Source: Stakelama portus | GTDB taxonomy: Bacteria > Pseudomonadota > Alphaproteobacteria > Sphingomonadales > Sphingomonadaceae | Assembly: GCF_003171655.1 (NCBI RefSeq) | Contig: NZ_QFZL01000001.1 | Location: 434,001-498,000 of the forward strand | Length of the DNA: 64,000 bases | Reading direction: 5' to 3' | Part shown: in pieces, positions 26,797-35,115 of the stretch | Layout: each line of letters starts with the position of its first letter | Numbering within the stretch: position 1 is the first letter of the stretch | The notes under the pieces: model-generated | Database searches by the model: none | The model's input: the letters and a program-made list of their open reading frames with translations, nothing else | Told to the model about the DNA's origin: nothing | Translations under genes and position numbers: made by a program

Positions 26797-27885
26797 TCAG
26801 TTGTACAGATTCCAACGTTCTCTAAGGCGTTCGACTGTGGTGCGCCATTTTGGTGTTGTGGGCTTGCAAACGGTGTTCTGGTTCCCGAACATGCCGATCT
26901 CATTGATCGCGGCTTCGATCGGAACCGAGCGGAGCCATTTGACTGGGACGAAATACTCCATGCGTTCGGGGTCCTCGATAGCCTCCCGATGGTACGTGCC
27001 CCCTCGCAAAACATCCGCCGCCGGTTGCTCCACGCCGTCAACATCAATCTTGAACTCGGTTATCGGTTCACGTGGACCTACAACTTCGCCCACGCCCACA
27101 AAGCCGTAGCCAGGTGCCTTCACCCAGACGTGGTCGCCCGGAGAGAGTAGGTTGAGGGTATTGCTATACCACGTCCCGCCGCCGCCACTGATGAAGCCGT
27201 ACTTTCGCCCTTCAGACCAATCGCGCGTCTCACTATGGCCAAAGCAGGCATAGAACTGCCCGTTCCAAGGCTCACGCTCCCTCGGACCTCGCGAAGTCGG
27301 CGTAGAAGCGCTGACCTGCGTGTGGACCGGATCGACCAGCCAAGTTCTGCTCAGCAGTTGCTGCCCGCCATGATCGAACACCTGGAAGCAAAGAACATTG
27401 ATGGCGATCCCCTTGTCACCGAGATAGCGCACGATCCTCTCGCTACTTTCGTCGAGATGCGTTGCGACGATGACAACCTGATGGCTTTGGTTGAGTTCGT
27501 CCTCATCGAGTGCCTGTCCAAAGCGAGCGCGGAAATCGGCCGCCAGGTCCCGGCCTGGTGCGAAGCGATCATAGATCGCGGCGATGTCATCAGCTTCCAG
27601 ATCTTCGACCCAGCATGCATAGTCTAGCGCCTGAGCTACCACCTCTCGGGGTGTCCGATCGCGTTTGAGTTCGATGAGAACGAGTGCACCATCTGGGGCA
27701 ACTGCTAGAAGGTCGAGCCTTCCCGTCACCGTCCGCTCCTGACGCCCTATAAGCATCCATTCGTCGGAGAGAATGCGAGGGGCAGCAATGATCATATCCT
27801 CGAGCAGACGCTCGGAGGGAAACGTCGCTTCGGGAAGCGAGGATGGCTGATCGGAGACTGTCCAAAGAGCGGTACGTTGGGGCAT
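26797..27885 (-). CDS. NucS-like PD-(D/E)XK nuclease with C-terminal PUA-like domain
   Basis: 362 residues from the ATG at 27885, which overlaps the MBL stop as TAATG with GGAGG 11 bases upstream; an ATG at 27903 would add six residues. The N-terminal ~180 residues hold a nuclease core: GRLDLLAV (Asp58), VLIELKRD (Glu72, Lys74) and the following helix with Gln85 (VVAQALDY), the order seen in NucS/DUF91 endonucleases. The C-terminal ~160 residues contain WSEGRKYGFISGGGGTWYS, LLSPGDHVWVK and GYGFVGVGEVVG, resembling PUA/EVE-type readers of modified nucleic acids. That second assignment is by pattern only. A modification-sensing restriction role is an inference. Confidence 0.65.
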   Translation of the reverse strand: MPQRTALWTVSDQPSSLPEATFPSERLLEDMIIAAPRILSDEWMLIGRQERTVTGRLDLLAVAPDGALVLIELKRDRTPREVVAQALDYACWVEDLEADDIAAIYDRFAPGRDLAADFRARFGQALDEDELNQSHQVVIVATHLDESSERIVRYLGDKGIAINVLCFQVFDHGGQQLLSRTWLVDPVHTQVSASTPTSRGPREREPWNGQFYACFGHSETRDWSEGRKYGFISGGGGTWYSNTLNLLSPGDHVWVKAPGYGFVGVGEVVGPREPITEFKIDVDGVEQPAADVLRGGTYHREAIEDPERMEYFVPVKWLRSVPIEAAINEIGMFGNQNTVCKPTTPKWRTTVERLRERWNLYN

Positions 27886-29099
27886 TAGGTGTGTTGCCTC
27901 CATTCCAAGGCAGTGTGCGAATGCTCGCTCACATGAACGAAAGTCCTGCCTTCTGCCTGTACCGCGCGGATCACGTACTCTGATGGATGATCGTAGCTAT
28001 TGGGTCCGGCGGCGGCGGCGAATTGGGAGGCATTTGGCAATGCACTGAAGAGCGTAAGGCTGAAGTTTGCGCGTGAACCATGGTGAGGCAGAGCAAAGAC
28101 GTTCACTTTGTCTAGAAGGCGGCGATAGTGCTGGATGAAGGCATCTCGGCGTCGAAAGACGTCCAAATGCATATCACCCGTGCAGAGCCAGCCTACTGCG
28201 CCACGATGGCGTTGACGCGAGAACCGCGAAAATCGGTAGTGACGGTCAGTCCAGGAAAACCAGGCGCCGCTCTTAACCGGTCCAGCATACAAGGCCATCG
28301 AAACCAGATTATGATCCTTCCAGATCACGTCGTAACACTCTTTGAGCTCGGTTCTCAGTCTCTGGTCCGCCAAGATGACTTGCAGAAAGTCTGCATCGGA
28401 GTGCTTCCCGCGAAAGCGCTTGATGAGTTCCGCTTCGAAGGCGGCCAACGCTGATTTCGACGGTCTGTGCGCGTGGGGAGACAATATCCAGTCCAACGGT
28501 TGGCCCGCCCAAAGATGCAATGTTGCCCCGTCCTCCAGCCGCTGCACCGTTGGATTTTCCGGATAATGGGCAGTCCCGTCACCGTCGGGTGGAGCGACAG
28601 GCTTGCCAACCCATTTGGATTTTATTGGTCCATCACCTCCGCCATCGCCAACTTCAGGAATGAAAGGGCCATCACCGCCTTCATCGTCGTCGTCCCTCGG
28701 CTCGATAAACGTGATCCGCTCAACGCCACGCTCGCGAAACCAGCCCTCGATGTCATCCAGAAAGGTTAGAAATCCACCTGTCAGCGCCCCCATTGCGGCA
28801 TCATGCGCTACGGCAACGATCCGGTCGATGTCGCGAAGGTAAGGCAACACGACCTCCTCCACGCGGGCTTTCGCCAGCAGGCTGTCGATCCCGTTGACGT
28901 GATCGCTGTCCAGATGAGACAGGAAGAGCAATTGCAAGTCACCCTGCGCGGCGACAATCGCAATCTCACGGTCGCGTGCGTGGGTCTGGTTAGACCCGCA
29001 ATCGTAGGCCCAATGCAGGCTTCCCCCTTGAGTTTCGAGAAGCCCGCTCATCAACCCACCTTGGCCGACGGGGTGCTGGATCATTGTCACGTTCATCAT
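27885..29099 (-). CDS. Metallo-beta-lactamase-fold hydrolase, ComEC-like
   Basis: 404 residues from the ATG at 29099, with GGAGG six bases upstream. The first metal motif reads SHLDSDHVNG, so it is HxDxDH, Asp replacing the usual second His. Later motifs LCTGDMHLD and LPHHGSRANF fit the ComEC/Rec2-type branch. Between them lies a long insertion that is acidic and glycine-rich (DDDDEGGDGP, GDGGGDGP). There is no signal peptide or membrane segment, so it acts in the cytosol. Its stop overlaps the nuclease start, indicating coupled translation. Soluble MBL proteins of this kind occur as effectors or processors in bacterial conflict systems; the substrate here is unknown. Confidence 0.72.
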   Translation of the reverse strand: MMNVTMIQHPVGQGGLMSGLLETQGGSLHWAYDCGSNQTHARDREIAIVAAQGDLQLLFLSHLDSDHVNGIDSLLAKARVEEVVLPYLRDIDRIVAVAHDAAMGALTGGFLTFLDDIEGWFRERGVERITFIEPRDDDDEGGDGPFIPEVGDGGGDGPIKSKWVGKPVAPPDGDGTAHYPENPTVQRLEDGATLHLWAGQPLDWILSPHAHRPSKSALAAFEAELIKRFRGKHSDADFLQVILADQRLRTELKECYDVIWKDHNLVSMALYAGPVKSGAWFSWTDRHYRFSRFSRQRHRGAVGWLCTGDMHLDVFRRRDAFIQHYRRLLDKVNVFALPHHGSRANFSLTLFSALPNASQFAAAAGPNSYDHPSEYVIRAVQAEGRTFVHVSEHSHTALEWRQHT

Positions 29100-29449
29100 G
29101 CTCAACCTCCGCCGCACAGGCATGTGATCGCATTGATCAGACTGCAAATCTTCTGACCGATCCACTGGTAACGGCCTCGGACTGCTCACAGCAAAAGCAG
29201 CCTGCTATCAACGCGCCTTTCGTTCTTTTGGTCTCTAACGACTCTGGGATAAAAGTGGCTACTTTCTGCGGCCCAGAACCGCAAAGCGGACCTACCGCTG
29301 ACGGCCCAGTTCCCGGCAATCACATCGCCGCCACATATCTAGCGCCTGTACGCCTGCTGAGCGCGTGTAATTTTTGCTGACCGTTGCGAGATCCGGACCT
29401 TGCTGTCCCGAAACTCGTCAACCGGCGTGAAATGGATTAGGCTGGGGGG
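29100..29449. other. Intergenic region between the MBL gene and the GAF-Fis regulator
   Basis: 350 bases between divergent genes, probably carrying both promoters. No convincing hexamer pair, repeat or RNA gene was recognised. Base composition rises back to the genome level towards 29400. Confidence 0.45.
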
Positions 29450-30397
29450 ATGGCAGCCCAGCACGAAGATTCCGTGGAGGCGGTGTTGCACTCGTCCTCG
29501 AGTGCCGCAAAGTCGTTTGTCGCGGCCAGCTGGTGTCGATCGGGCCTCAAACACGGGCTCGATGCAGGCGATGCGCGGGCGCCCGAGCTGATTTCGGGCG
29601 CCGACCTTACGCAGCGGCGACAGCGTCACGAATTGATGCTGGAAGTGGCGCGCCCGCTGCTCGACCAGTTGTTCCAGACCGTTGCGGCCACCGGTTGCGC
29701 GGTAATGCTGTCGGATAATGACGGCGTCATTCTCGAAGCGCGCAGCAGCGCGGGCGATCGCGCAATGTTCGACACGGTCGGGCTGACGCCGGGCGGCGTC
29801 TGGAGCGAGAGCCGCGAGGGGACCAACGGGATCGGGACCTGCCTTGTCGAAGGCCGGCCGGTCATGATCCACCGCGACCAGCATTTCGCCAGCCGTAACA
29901 TCGGTATCAGCTGCATGGATGCGCCGGTCCGGGATGCGGCGGGACAGCTGGTGGGGGCGCTGGATATCTCCAATTGCCGCGACGATCACACCGCCGCGAT
30001 GGGCGCGCTGGTCCAGAAGATCGTTCAGGATGCCGCGCGCAGGATCGAAAGCGGCGTGTTTCGCCGGTATTACGAAGGGCATCGCATCATCGACGCGAAC
30101 CTTCCCGGTGGCGATGCGGCATTGCTGGCGGTCGATCGCGACGATCTGGTCATCGGCGCCACGCATGCGGCGCGCCATCGCTTCAGCCTTACCGATGCGT
30201 GCCTGACCGGGTGCCGCAGCGCTGCCGAAATCCTGGGCGGCGAAAGTGCGGCATCGTTTCGCGACTCGGAACGCGCGGTGTTGCGACGTGCGCTGGCGCA
30301 AGCCGATGGCAATGCCACCCAGGCTGCCAAAACGCTCGGAATCGGTCGGGCGACGCTGTATCGGCGGATGGAAAAGGTCGGTCTGGCGCGCGGCTGA
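29450..30397 (+). CDS. GAF-Fis transcriptional regulator lacking the sigma54 AAA+ domain
   Basis: 315 residues. The N-terminal ~215 residues match the AcoR-type sensor: a GAF region with [32 protein letters not shown] and [18 protein letters not shown]. The C-terminus is a Fis helix-turn-helix ([38 protein letters not shown], read in parts). The ATPase domain with its GAFTGA loop, normally ~240 residues between them, is absent; about 60 residues link the two. It therefore cannot remodel sigma54 polymerase and probably acts as a classic activator or repressor. The adjoining palindrome and dehydrogenase genes suggest that it controls alcohol or aldehyde oxidation. Confidence 0.82.
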   Translation: MAAQHEDSVEAVLHSSSSAAKSFVAASWCRSGLKHGLDAGDARAPELISGADLTQRRQRHELMLEVARPLLDQLFQTVAATGCAVMLSDNDGVILEARSSAGDRAMFDTVGLTPGGVWSESREGTNGIGTCLVEGRPVMIHRDQHFASRNIGISCMDAPVRDAAGQLVGALDISNCRDDHTAAMGALVQKIVQDAARRIESGVFRRYYEGHRIIDANLPGGDAALLAVDRDDLVIGATHAARHRFSLTDACLTGCRSAAEILGGESAASFRDSERAVLRRALAQADGNATQAAKTLGIGRATLYRRMEKVGLARG

Positions 30398-30414
30398 CGA
30401 GCCGTTCTTCCAAC

Positions 30415-30434
30415 CTGTCTCGATAGCGAGACAG
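30415..30434. promoter_or_regulatory. Operator-like palindrome upstream of the aldehyde dehydrogenase gene
   Basis: CTGTCTCG (30415-30422) and its exact complement CGAGACAG (30427-30434) flank ATAG. It lies 17 bases after the regulator stop and about 100 bases before the aldehyde dehydrogenase ATG. The half-sites fit a dimeric Fis-type DNA-binding domain. Assignment to the adjacent regulator is inferred from position. Confidence 0.55.
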
Positions 30435-30536
30435 TTTCGCGCCGCGTCGCGCGGGCGCCTCTTCTCAGCGTCGCGCTTTCGCGAAACCATCCTCCTCAAG
30501 ACCGGAGCATCCGGCGATCTTGATGAGGATGAACTG

Positions 30537-32057
30537 ATGGACATGCAAACCAATCCGGCGGCATCGATGACCGCGCCCTTTGCAGAGAAGTATGACAACT
30601 TCATCGGCGGCAAATGGGTGGCGCCCAGGGACGGGCGCTATTTCGACAATATCTCCTCGATCACCGGCAAATCGGTCGGCAAGATTGCGCGCAGCCAGGC
30701 GGTCGACATCGATGCCGCGCTAGACGCCGCCCATGCCGCGAAGGATGGCTGGGGCCGCACCAGCGTCGCCGAGCGCGCGCTGGTCCTGAACCGGATCGCC
30801 GACCGGATGGAGGACAATCTCGCCAAGCTGGCGGTCGCCGAAACCTGGGACAACGGCAAACCGCTGCGCGAGACGATGGCCGCCGACATTCCGCTGGCGA
30901 TCGACCATTTCCGCTATTTCGCGGGCTGCATCCGCGCGCAGGAAGGCGGCATTTCGGAGATCGACCACGATACGGTCGCCTATCATTTTCACGAGCCGCT
31001 GGGCGTGGTCGGCCAGATCATCCCGTGGAACTTTCCGATCCTGATGGCGGTGTGGAAGCTCGCCCCGGCGCTGGCGGCGGGCAATTGCGTGGTGCTCAAA
31101 CCCGCCGAGCAGACCCCGGCATCGATCATGGTGCTGATGGAACTGATCGGCGACCTGCTGCCCGCCGGAGTGGTCAACGTGGTCAACGGGTTCGGTGTGG
31201 AAGCGGGCAAGCCGCTCGCCAGCAGCAGCCGGATCGCCAAGATCGCCTTTACCGGTGAGACCACAACCGGCCGCCTCATCATGCAATATGCCACCGAGAA
31301 CCTGATCCCGGTGACGCTGGAACTGGGCGGGAAGAGCCCGAACATCTTCTTCGAAGACGTCTGCCGCGAGGATGACGACTATCTCGACAAGGCGATCGAA
31401 GGCTTTGCGATGTTCGCGCTCAATCAGGGCGAGGTGTGCACCTGCCCCAGCCGCGCGCTGGTCCATGAGAGCATCTATGACCGCTTCATGGAAAAGGCGA
31501 TCAAGCGCGTCGAAGCGATCAAGGCGGGCAATCCGCTCGACATGGAGACCATGATCGGCGCGCAGGCCTCCTCCGAACAGCAGCAGAAGATCCTCTCCTA
31601 TATCGACATCGGCAAGCAGGAGGGCGCGCAGCTGCTGACCGGCGGCGAAGCGGCGCGGTTCGAGGGCGAGATCGCGGACGGCTACTACGTCAAACCCACC
31701 GTGTTCCGCGGCAACAACCGGATGCGCATCTTCCAGGAGGAGATCTTCGGGCCCGTCCTCTCGGTCACGACTTTCAAGGATCAGGACGAGGCGCTGAGCA
31801 TCGCCAACGACACGCTCTATGGTCTGGGCGCGGGCGTGTGGAGCCGGGATGCCAACACCTGCTATCGCTTCGGCCGTGCGATCCAGGCCGGGCGCGTGTG
31901 GACCAACTGCTACCACGCCTATCCCGCCCACGCGGCGTTTGGCGGTTACAAGCAGTCGGGCATCGGGCGCGAAAACCACCGCATGATGCTCGACCACTAT
32001 CAGCAGACCAAGAACATGCTGGTCAGCTACAGCGCGAAGAAGCTCGGCTTCTTCTGA
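30537..32057 (+). CDS. NAD-dependent aldehyde dehydrogenase (ExaC/AcoD type)
   Basis: 506 residues from ATG 30537, with a GAGGAT ribosome site. The ALDH motifs are all present: [23 protein letters not shown], the general-base Glu262 in LELGGKSPN, and catalytic Cys301 in [11 protein letters not shown]. The C-terminal [23 protein letters not shown] is typical of the acetaldehyde-active group. It oxidises aldehydes to acids in the cytosol. It is followed 68 bases later by an alcohol dehydrogenase, so the pair would turn an alcohol into a carboxylate. Confidence 0.93.
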   Translation: MDMQTNPAASMTAPFAEKYDNFIGGKWVAPRDGRYFDNISSITGKSVGKIARSQAVDIDAALDAAHAAKDGWGRTSVAERALVLNRIADRMEDNLAKLAVAETWDNGKPLRETMAADIPLAIDHFRYFAGCIRAQEGGISEIDHDTVAYHFHEPLGVVGQIIPWNFPILMAVWKLAPALAAGNCVVLKPAEQTPASIMVLMELIGDLLPAGVVNVVNGFGVEAGKPLASSSRIAKIAFTGETTTGRLIMQYATENLIPVTLELGGKSPNIFFEDVCREDDDYLDKAIEGFAMFALNQGEVCTCPSRALVHESIYDRFMEKAIKRVEAIKAGNPLDMETMIGAQASSEQQQKILSYIDIGKQEGAQLLTGGEAARFEGEIADGYYVKPTVFRGNNRMRIFQEEIFGPVLSVTTFKDQDEALSIANDTLYGLGAGVWSRDANTCYRFGRAIQAGRVWTNCYHAYPAHAAFGGYKQSGIGRENHRMMLDHYQQTKNMLVSYSAKKLGFF

Positions 32058-32125
32058 GGCGGCGGCGCGGTGCGGCGGACATTCGCTGCACCGGCCCCAA
32101 ACCATAAAAATTCAGGAGAGATGTC

Positions 32126-33160
32126 ATGAGCAAGACCATGAAAGCTGCCGTCGTGCGCGCCTTCGGCGAACCGCTGCGGATCGAGGAGGTGCCCGTTCCC
32201 GAAGTCGGCCCCGGCACGATACAGGTCGCGATCCAGGCCTCGGGCGTGTGCCATACCGATCTGCACGCGGCGGAGGGCGACTGGCCGGTCAAGCCCGAAC
32301 CGCCCTTCATTCCGGGGCATGAGGGTGTCGGCTTCGTGTCCGCCGTGGGCAAGGGCGTTACCCATGTGAAGGAAGGCGACCGGGTCGGCGTGCCCTGGCT
32401 CTACACCGCCTGCGGCCATTGCGTGCATTGCCTCGGCGGGTGGGAAACGCTGTGCGAAAGCCAGCTCAACACCGGCTATTCGGTCAATGGCGGGTTCGCC
32501 GACTATGTGCTGGCCGACCCCAATTATGTTGGCCACCTGCCCGACAATATCGGCTTCAACGAAATCGCCCCGGTGCTGTGCGCAGGCGTCACGGTCTACA
32601 AGGGGCTGAAGATGACCGACACCAAGCCGGGCGATGCGGTGGTCATCTCGGGCATTGGCGGGCTCGGCCATATGGCGGTGCAATATGCGGTGGCGATGGG
32701 GCTGAACGTGGTGGCGGTGGACGTCGACGATGCCAAGCTTGACCTCGCGCGCAAGCTGGGTGCAAAGGAGACGGTCAACGCCCGGACCGACAATGACCCT
32801 GCCGCTACGGTGAAGCGATTGACCGGCGGCGGCGCGCGCGGCGCGCTGGTGACCGCCGTCAGCGAGAAGGCGTTCGAACAGGCGGTCGGCATGATCGGGC
32901 GCGGCGGGACTGTTGCGCTCAACGGTCTGCCGCCGGGCGATTTCCCGCTCAACATCTTCGGCATGGTGCTGAACGGCATCACCGTGCGCGGCTCCATCGT
33001 CGGCACCCGGCTGGACCTTCAGGAATCGCTGGACTTCGCCGCCGATGGCAAGGTGGCGGCGACCATCTCCACCGCCCGGCTGGAGGACATCAATTCGGTG
33101 TTCGACCGGATGCACAAGGGCCAGATCGAAGGGCGCGTGGTCCTCGACATGACGCAGTAA
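32126..33160 (+). CDS. Zinc-dependent alcohol dehydrogenase (AdhP type)
   Basis: 344 residues. Catalytic zinc ligands are Cys42 (GVCHTDLH), His65 (PGHEGVG) and a third Cys near 154 ([11 protein letters not shown]). The structural zinc is held by Cys96, 99, 102 and 110. The NAD motif is [15 protein letters not shown], with Asp in VAVDVDD pointing to NAD rather than NADP. An AGGAGAG precedes the ATG. It interconverts primary alcohols and aldehydes and belongs with the upstream aldehyde dehydrogenase. Confidence 0.93.
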   Translation: MSKTMKAAVVRAFGEPLRIEEVPVPEVGPGTIQVAIQASGVCHTDLHAAEGDWPVKPEPPFIPGHEGVGFVSAVGKGVTHVKEGDRVGVPWLYTACGHCVHCLGGWETLCESQLNTGYSVNGGFADYVLADPNYVGHLPDNIGFNEIAPVLCAGVTVYKGLKMTDTKPGDAVVISGIGGLGHMAVQYAVAMGLNVVAVDVDDAKLDLARKLGAKETVNARTDNDPAATVKRLTGGGARGALVTAVSEKAFEQAVGMIGRGGTVALNGLPPGDFPLNIFGMVLNGITVRGSIVGTRLDLQESLDFAADGKVAATISTARLEDINSVFDRMHKGQIEGRVVLDMTQ

Positions 33161-33185
33161 GACCAGGCGACATACCGAGCGAGAC

Positions 33186-33228
33186 GGCGATCACGCTGGA
33201 GGGCCGAGCGCTCCACCGCGTGATCGCC
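33186..33228. other. Long imperfect hairpin after the alcohol dehydrogenase gene
   Basis: GGCGATCACGC (33186-33196) pairs with GCGTGATCGCC (33218-33228). Inside it TGGAG (33197-33201) pairs with CTCCA (33211-33215), giving 16 paired bases with a 2-base bulge and a 9-base loop. It starts 26 bases past the stop. No T-run follows. It may end transcription with Rho, protect the 3' end of the message, or be a dispersed palindrome. Confidence 0.6.
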
Positions 33229-33418
33229 TGTGCGCGGATCGGGGCTGTTTCGGCAATCTGGCGCAAGCCCCGGCGCCCTATGGCATCGCGGCGGACGCGG
33301 TCATGCTGCTCTTCGAGACGGTTCGGGAACGCATCGCGGAGTTTACGCCGGCCGATGCGGTCTGACGGCGCCACGATCCAGCCGGATTACGGGCGCGAAA
33401 CCGCGCTGGAGGCCATGT

Positions 33419-34717
33419 CTACATTTCGGCCAGGTCGATCATCGCGAGAAGTTTGAGCGTGTTGCCGAAATAATCCCCATCCTCGACCGGAATCGCGACC
33501 ATTGCAGCCCATAGGGCATCCATCCACGCCTGATCGGCCTCCGCATCGCCGCTGCCGGCAATCGCCCCGGCCGCGAACATGGATATCCAGCCCGGCTCGC
33601 CGGTCCACTGGCCGTCTGTCGGGATGCTGCCGTCCAGCCGATAGGTTGACGCGATCCTGGCGGGATCGCCCCCGGTCAGGGTCCGGATCCAGAAATTGAT
33701 GCTTCTGAGACTTTCGCCGGCGCGGGGATCGCGGCTGCGCCTGTAGTCGGCCGCCAGCCGATAGGGGTAGCGCAGCGCATTCCAGGAATAATAGCCGTCA
33801 TAATCGCCTTCCAGAAAGCCCGGATCGGCGGGGCGCGGGTTGTCCGGCATACCGACCATGAAGTCCGGGACGAGGCCCGTATTCGGCGCGTAGTGGGCGG
33901 AAATATCGCTCCAGACCGCATATCCCGCGCTGCGGATCTCGTCCCATCGGCCGGCATCGCTGCCGCCTGCTTCGGCAAAAACCGTGAAATTATAAGGCAT
34001 GAAGTCCGACGATCGCGAGGCGACGTCGTAGACATCATAGGTTGCCCAGTCGCCCAGTTTGACGAGGTTGTGAACGGTAATCTCCCGTTCCAGAATGGCT
34101 TGCCTGACCTCGGCCGCGTCCGCCGCATATCCGCCCCATCGCTCGTCGGCCAGATAAAGCGCCAAAGCGATATCGAGGTCGCCGTCGCTCGCGGTGGAAT
34201 CGCCGTCGGGCGCGTCGTTGCAATCGCGGGTCTGGTTCCATGCCATAAGGCCGGGGCCGCTTGCGGCTGGATGCAGCCGGAAGAAGGCGAGCATTTCGTC
34301 GAAGAGCATTTTCGAGCGATTGTCGCGATCCGCCATCCGTGCCAGGGCGAGCATGCCATAGCCGTGGGCTTCCGACACGGTCAGCGTATTGGGTGCGCTG
34401 TCCCCATAGGTGTCGCGGCCGTCGCCTGCCGTGTCGACATAGGCGCCGCCGCACCCTTCGCGAAGATAGACGCGCTTCCAATCCTGCCAGAAGCTGTCCA
34501 GCGCCGCCCTGCGTTCTGCGAGGGTTGCGGTGGGGTATATGAGGGTCTCTGCCGCCACGGGCGGCGGGGATGGTGGAGGGGGGGAGGGCGCCGGTGGCGT
34601 GTTGGCTGGCGGGGTGGGCGTAGGCGATGCGCTATCCTCTCCCCCGCACGCCGTTATGCAAGAGAAGGCGAGCAGTGAATATCCCAATCGCGACCAGAGC
34701 TTTGTCTTCATATGCAT
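33419..34717 (-). CDS. Glycoside hydrolase family 8 lipoprotein (endoglucanase-like)
   Basis: 432 residues from the ATG at 34717; a second ATG six bases on is also possible. The leader ends in a lipobox (ITAC, Cys24), followed by a proline-rich spacer (~30-54). GH8 hallmarks are the general-acid Glu116 in SEAHGYGM and the family signature ASDGDLDIALALYLADERW (~166-184). GH8 enzymes invert beta-1,4 links in cellulose, chitosan or xylan. The lipid anchor and lack of a bcs operon suggest trimming of glucan at the cell surface; the substrate is not known. Confidence 0.88.
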   Translation of the reverse strand: MHMKTKLWSRLGYSLLAFSCITACGGEDSASPTPTPPANTPPAPSPPPPSPPPVAAETLIYPTATLAERRAALDSFWQDWKRVYLREGCGGAYVDTAGDGRDTYGDSAPNTLTVSEAHGYGMLALARMADRDNRSKMLFDEMLAFFRLHPAASGPGLMAWNQTRDCNDAPDGDSTASDGDLDIALALYLADERWGGYAADAAEVRQAILEREITVHNLVKLGDWATYDVYDVASRSSDFMPYNFTVFAEAGGSDAGRWDEIRSAGYAVWSDISAHYAPNTGLVPDFMVGMPDNPRPADPGFLEGDYDGYYSWNALRYPYRLAADYRRSRDPRAGESLRSINFWIRTLTGGDPARIASTYRLDGSIPTDGQWTGEPGWISMFAAGAIAGSGDAEADQAWMDALWAAMVAIPVEDGDYFGNTLKLLAMIDLAEM

Positions 34718-34771
34718 TGTATCCTGCACCCTTTCCGAGCCCGCAAACATCCTCGCTGATGGTCCAATACT

Positions 34772-34996
34772 ATGCCGATGGGCGTGGCAAGCCCTGCTCC
34801 CCTGTGGCCGCCGCCCGGCGCCATCGCTTTTCCCACGGGCAGGTTGCGGCATGACCTGACGTCGCTCGCCGAAGCCGCCCTTGTCGGCATGCCGCACGAC
34901 ATCAAGGGGCAGGCCGACCAGATCGGCGATATCTCCACGCTGGCCGATCCGGCGGTGGTGCAGCAGCTGCGCGAAGGGATGCAGCATCCGGATTGA
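34772..34996 (+). CDS. Short orphan ORF upstream of lepA, possible gene remnant
   Basis: 74 residues, in-frame stop just upstream, no good ribosome site. The second half reads like real protein (RHDLTSLAEAALVGMPHDIKG, ADPAVVQQLREGMQH) with GC-rich third positions. I do not recognise the family. It could be the surviving C-terminus of a decayed gene or chance. Confidence 0.3.
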   Translation: MPMGVASPAPLWPPPGAIAFPTGRLRHDLTSLAEAALVGMPHDIKGQADQIGDISTLADPAVVQQLREGMQHPD

Positions 34997-35019
34997 GCGC
35001 GATTCGGGGGCGCGGCGTC

Positions 35020-35047
35020 CCCGACTCGTCCGGCCCGACTCGTCCGG
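35020..35047. repeat. Tandem 14-bp direct repeat
   Basis: CCCGACTCGTCCGG occurs twice in immediate succession (35020-35033 and 35034-35047), about 70 bases before lepA. Probably polymerase slippage; function unknown. Confidence 0.7.
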
Positions 35048-35115
35048 CGCGGTTCGCCATCGGCCTGCTACCAATTCCTCTCCCCAAGCGCCTGCACCCC
35101 TGCTAAGCGCGCGCG

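Noticed and set aside
33161..33418. Short frames after the alcohol dehydrogenase gene
   Set aside because: None has a ribosome site or recognisable family; a DUF779-type partner of alcohol dehydrogenase was looked for and not found.
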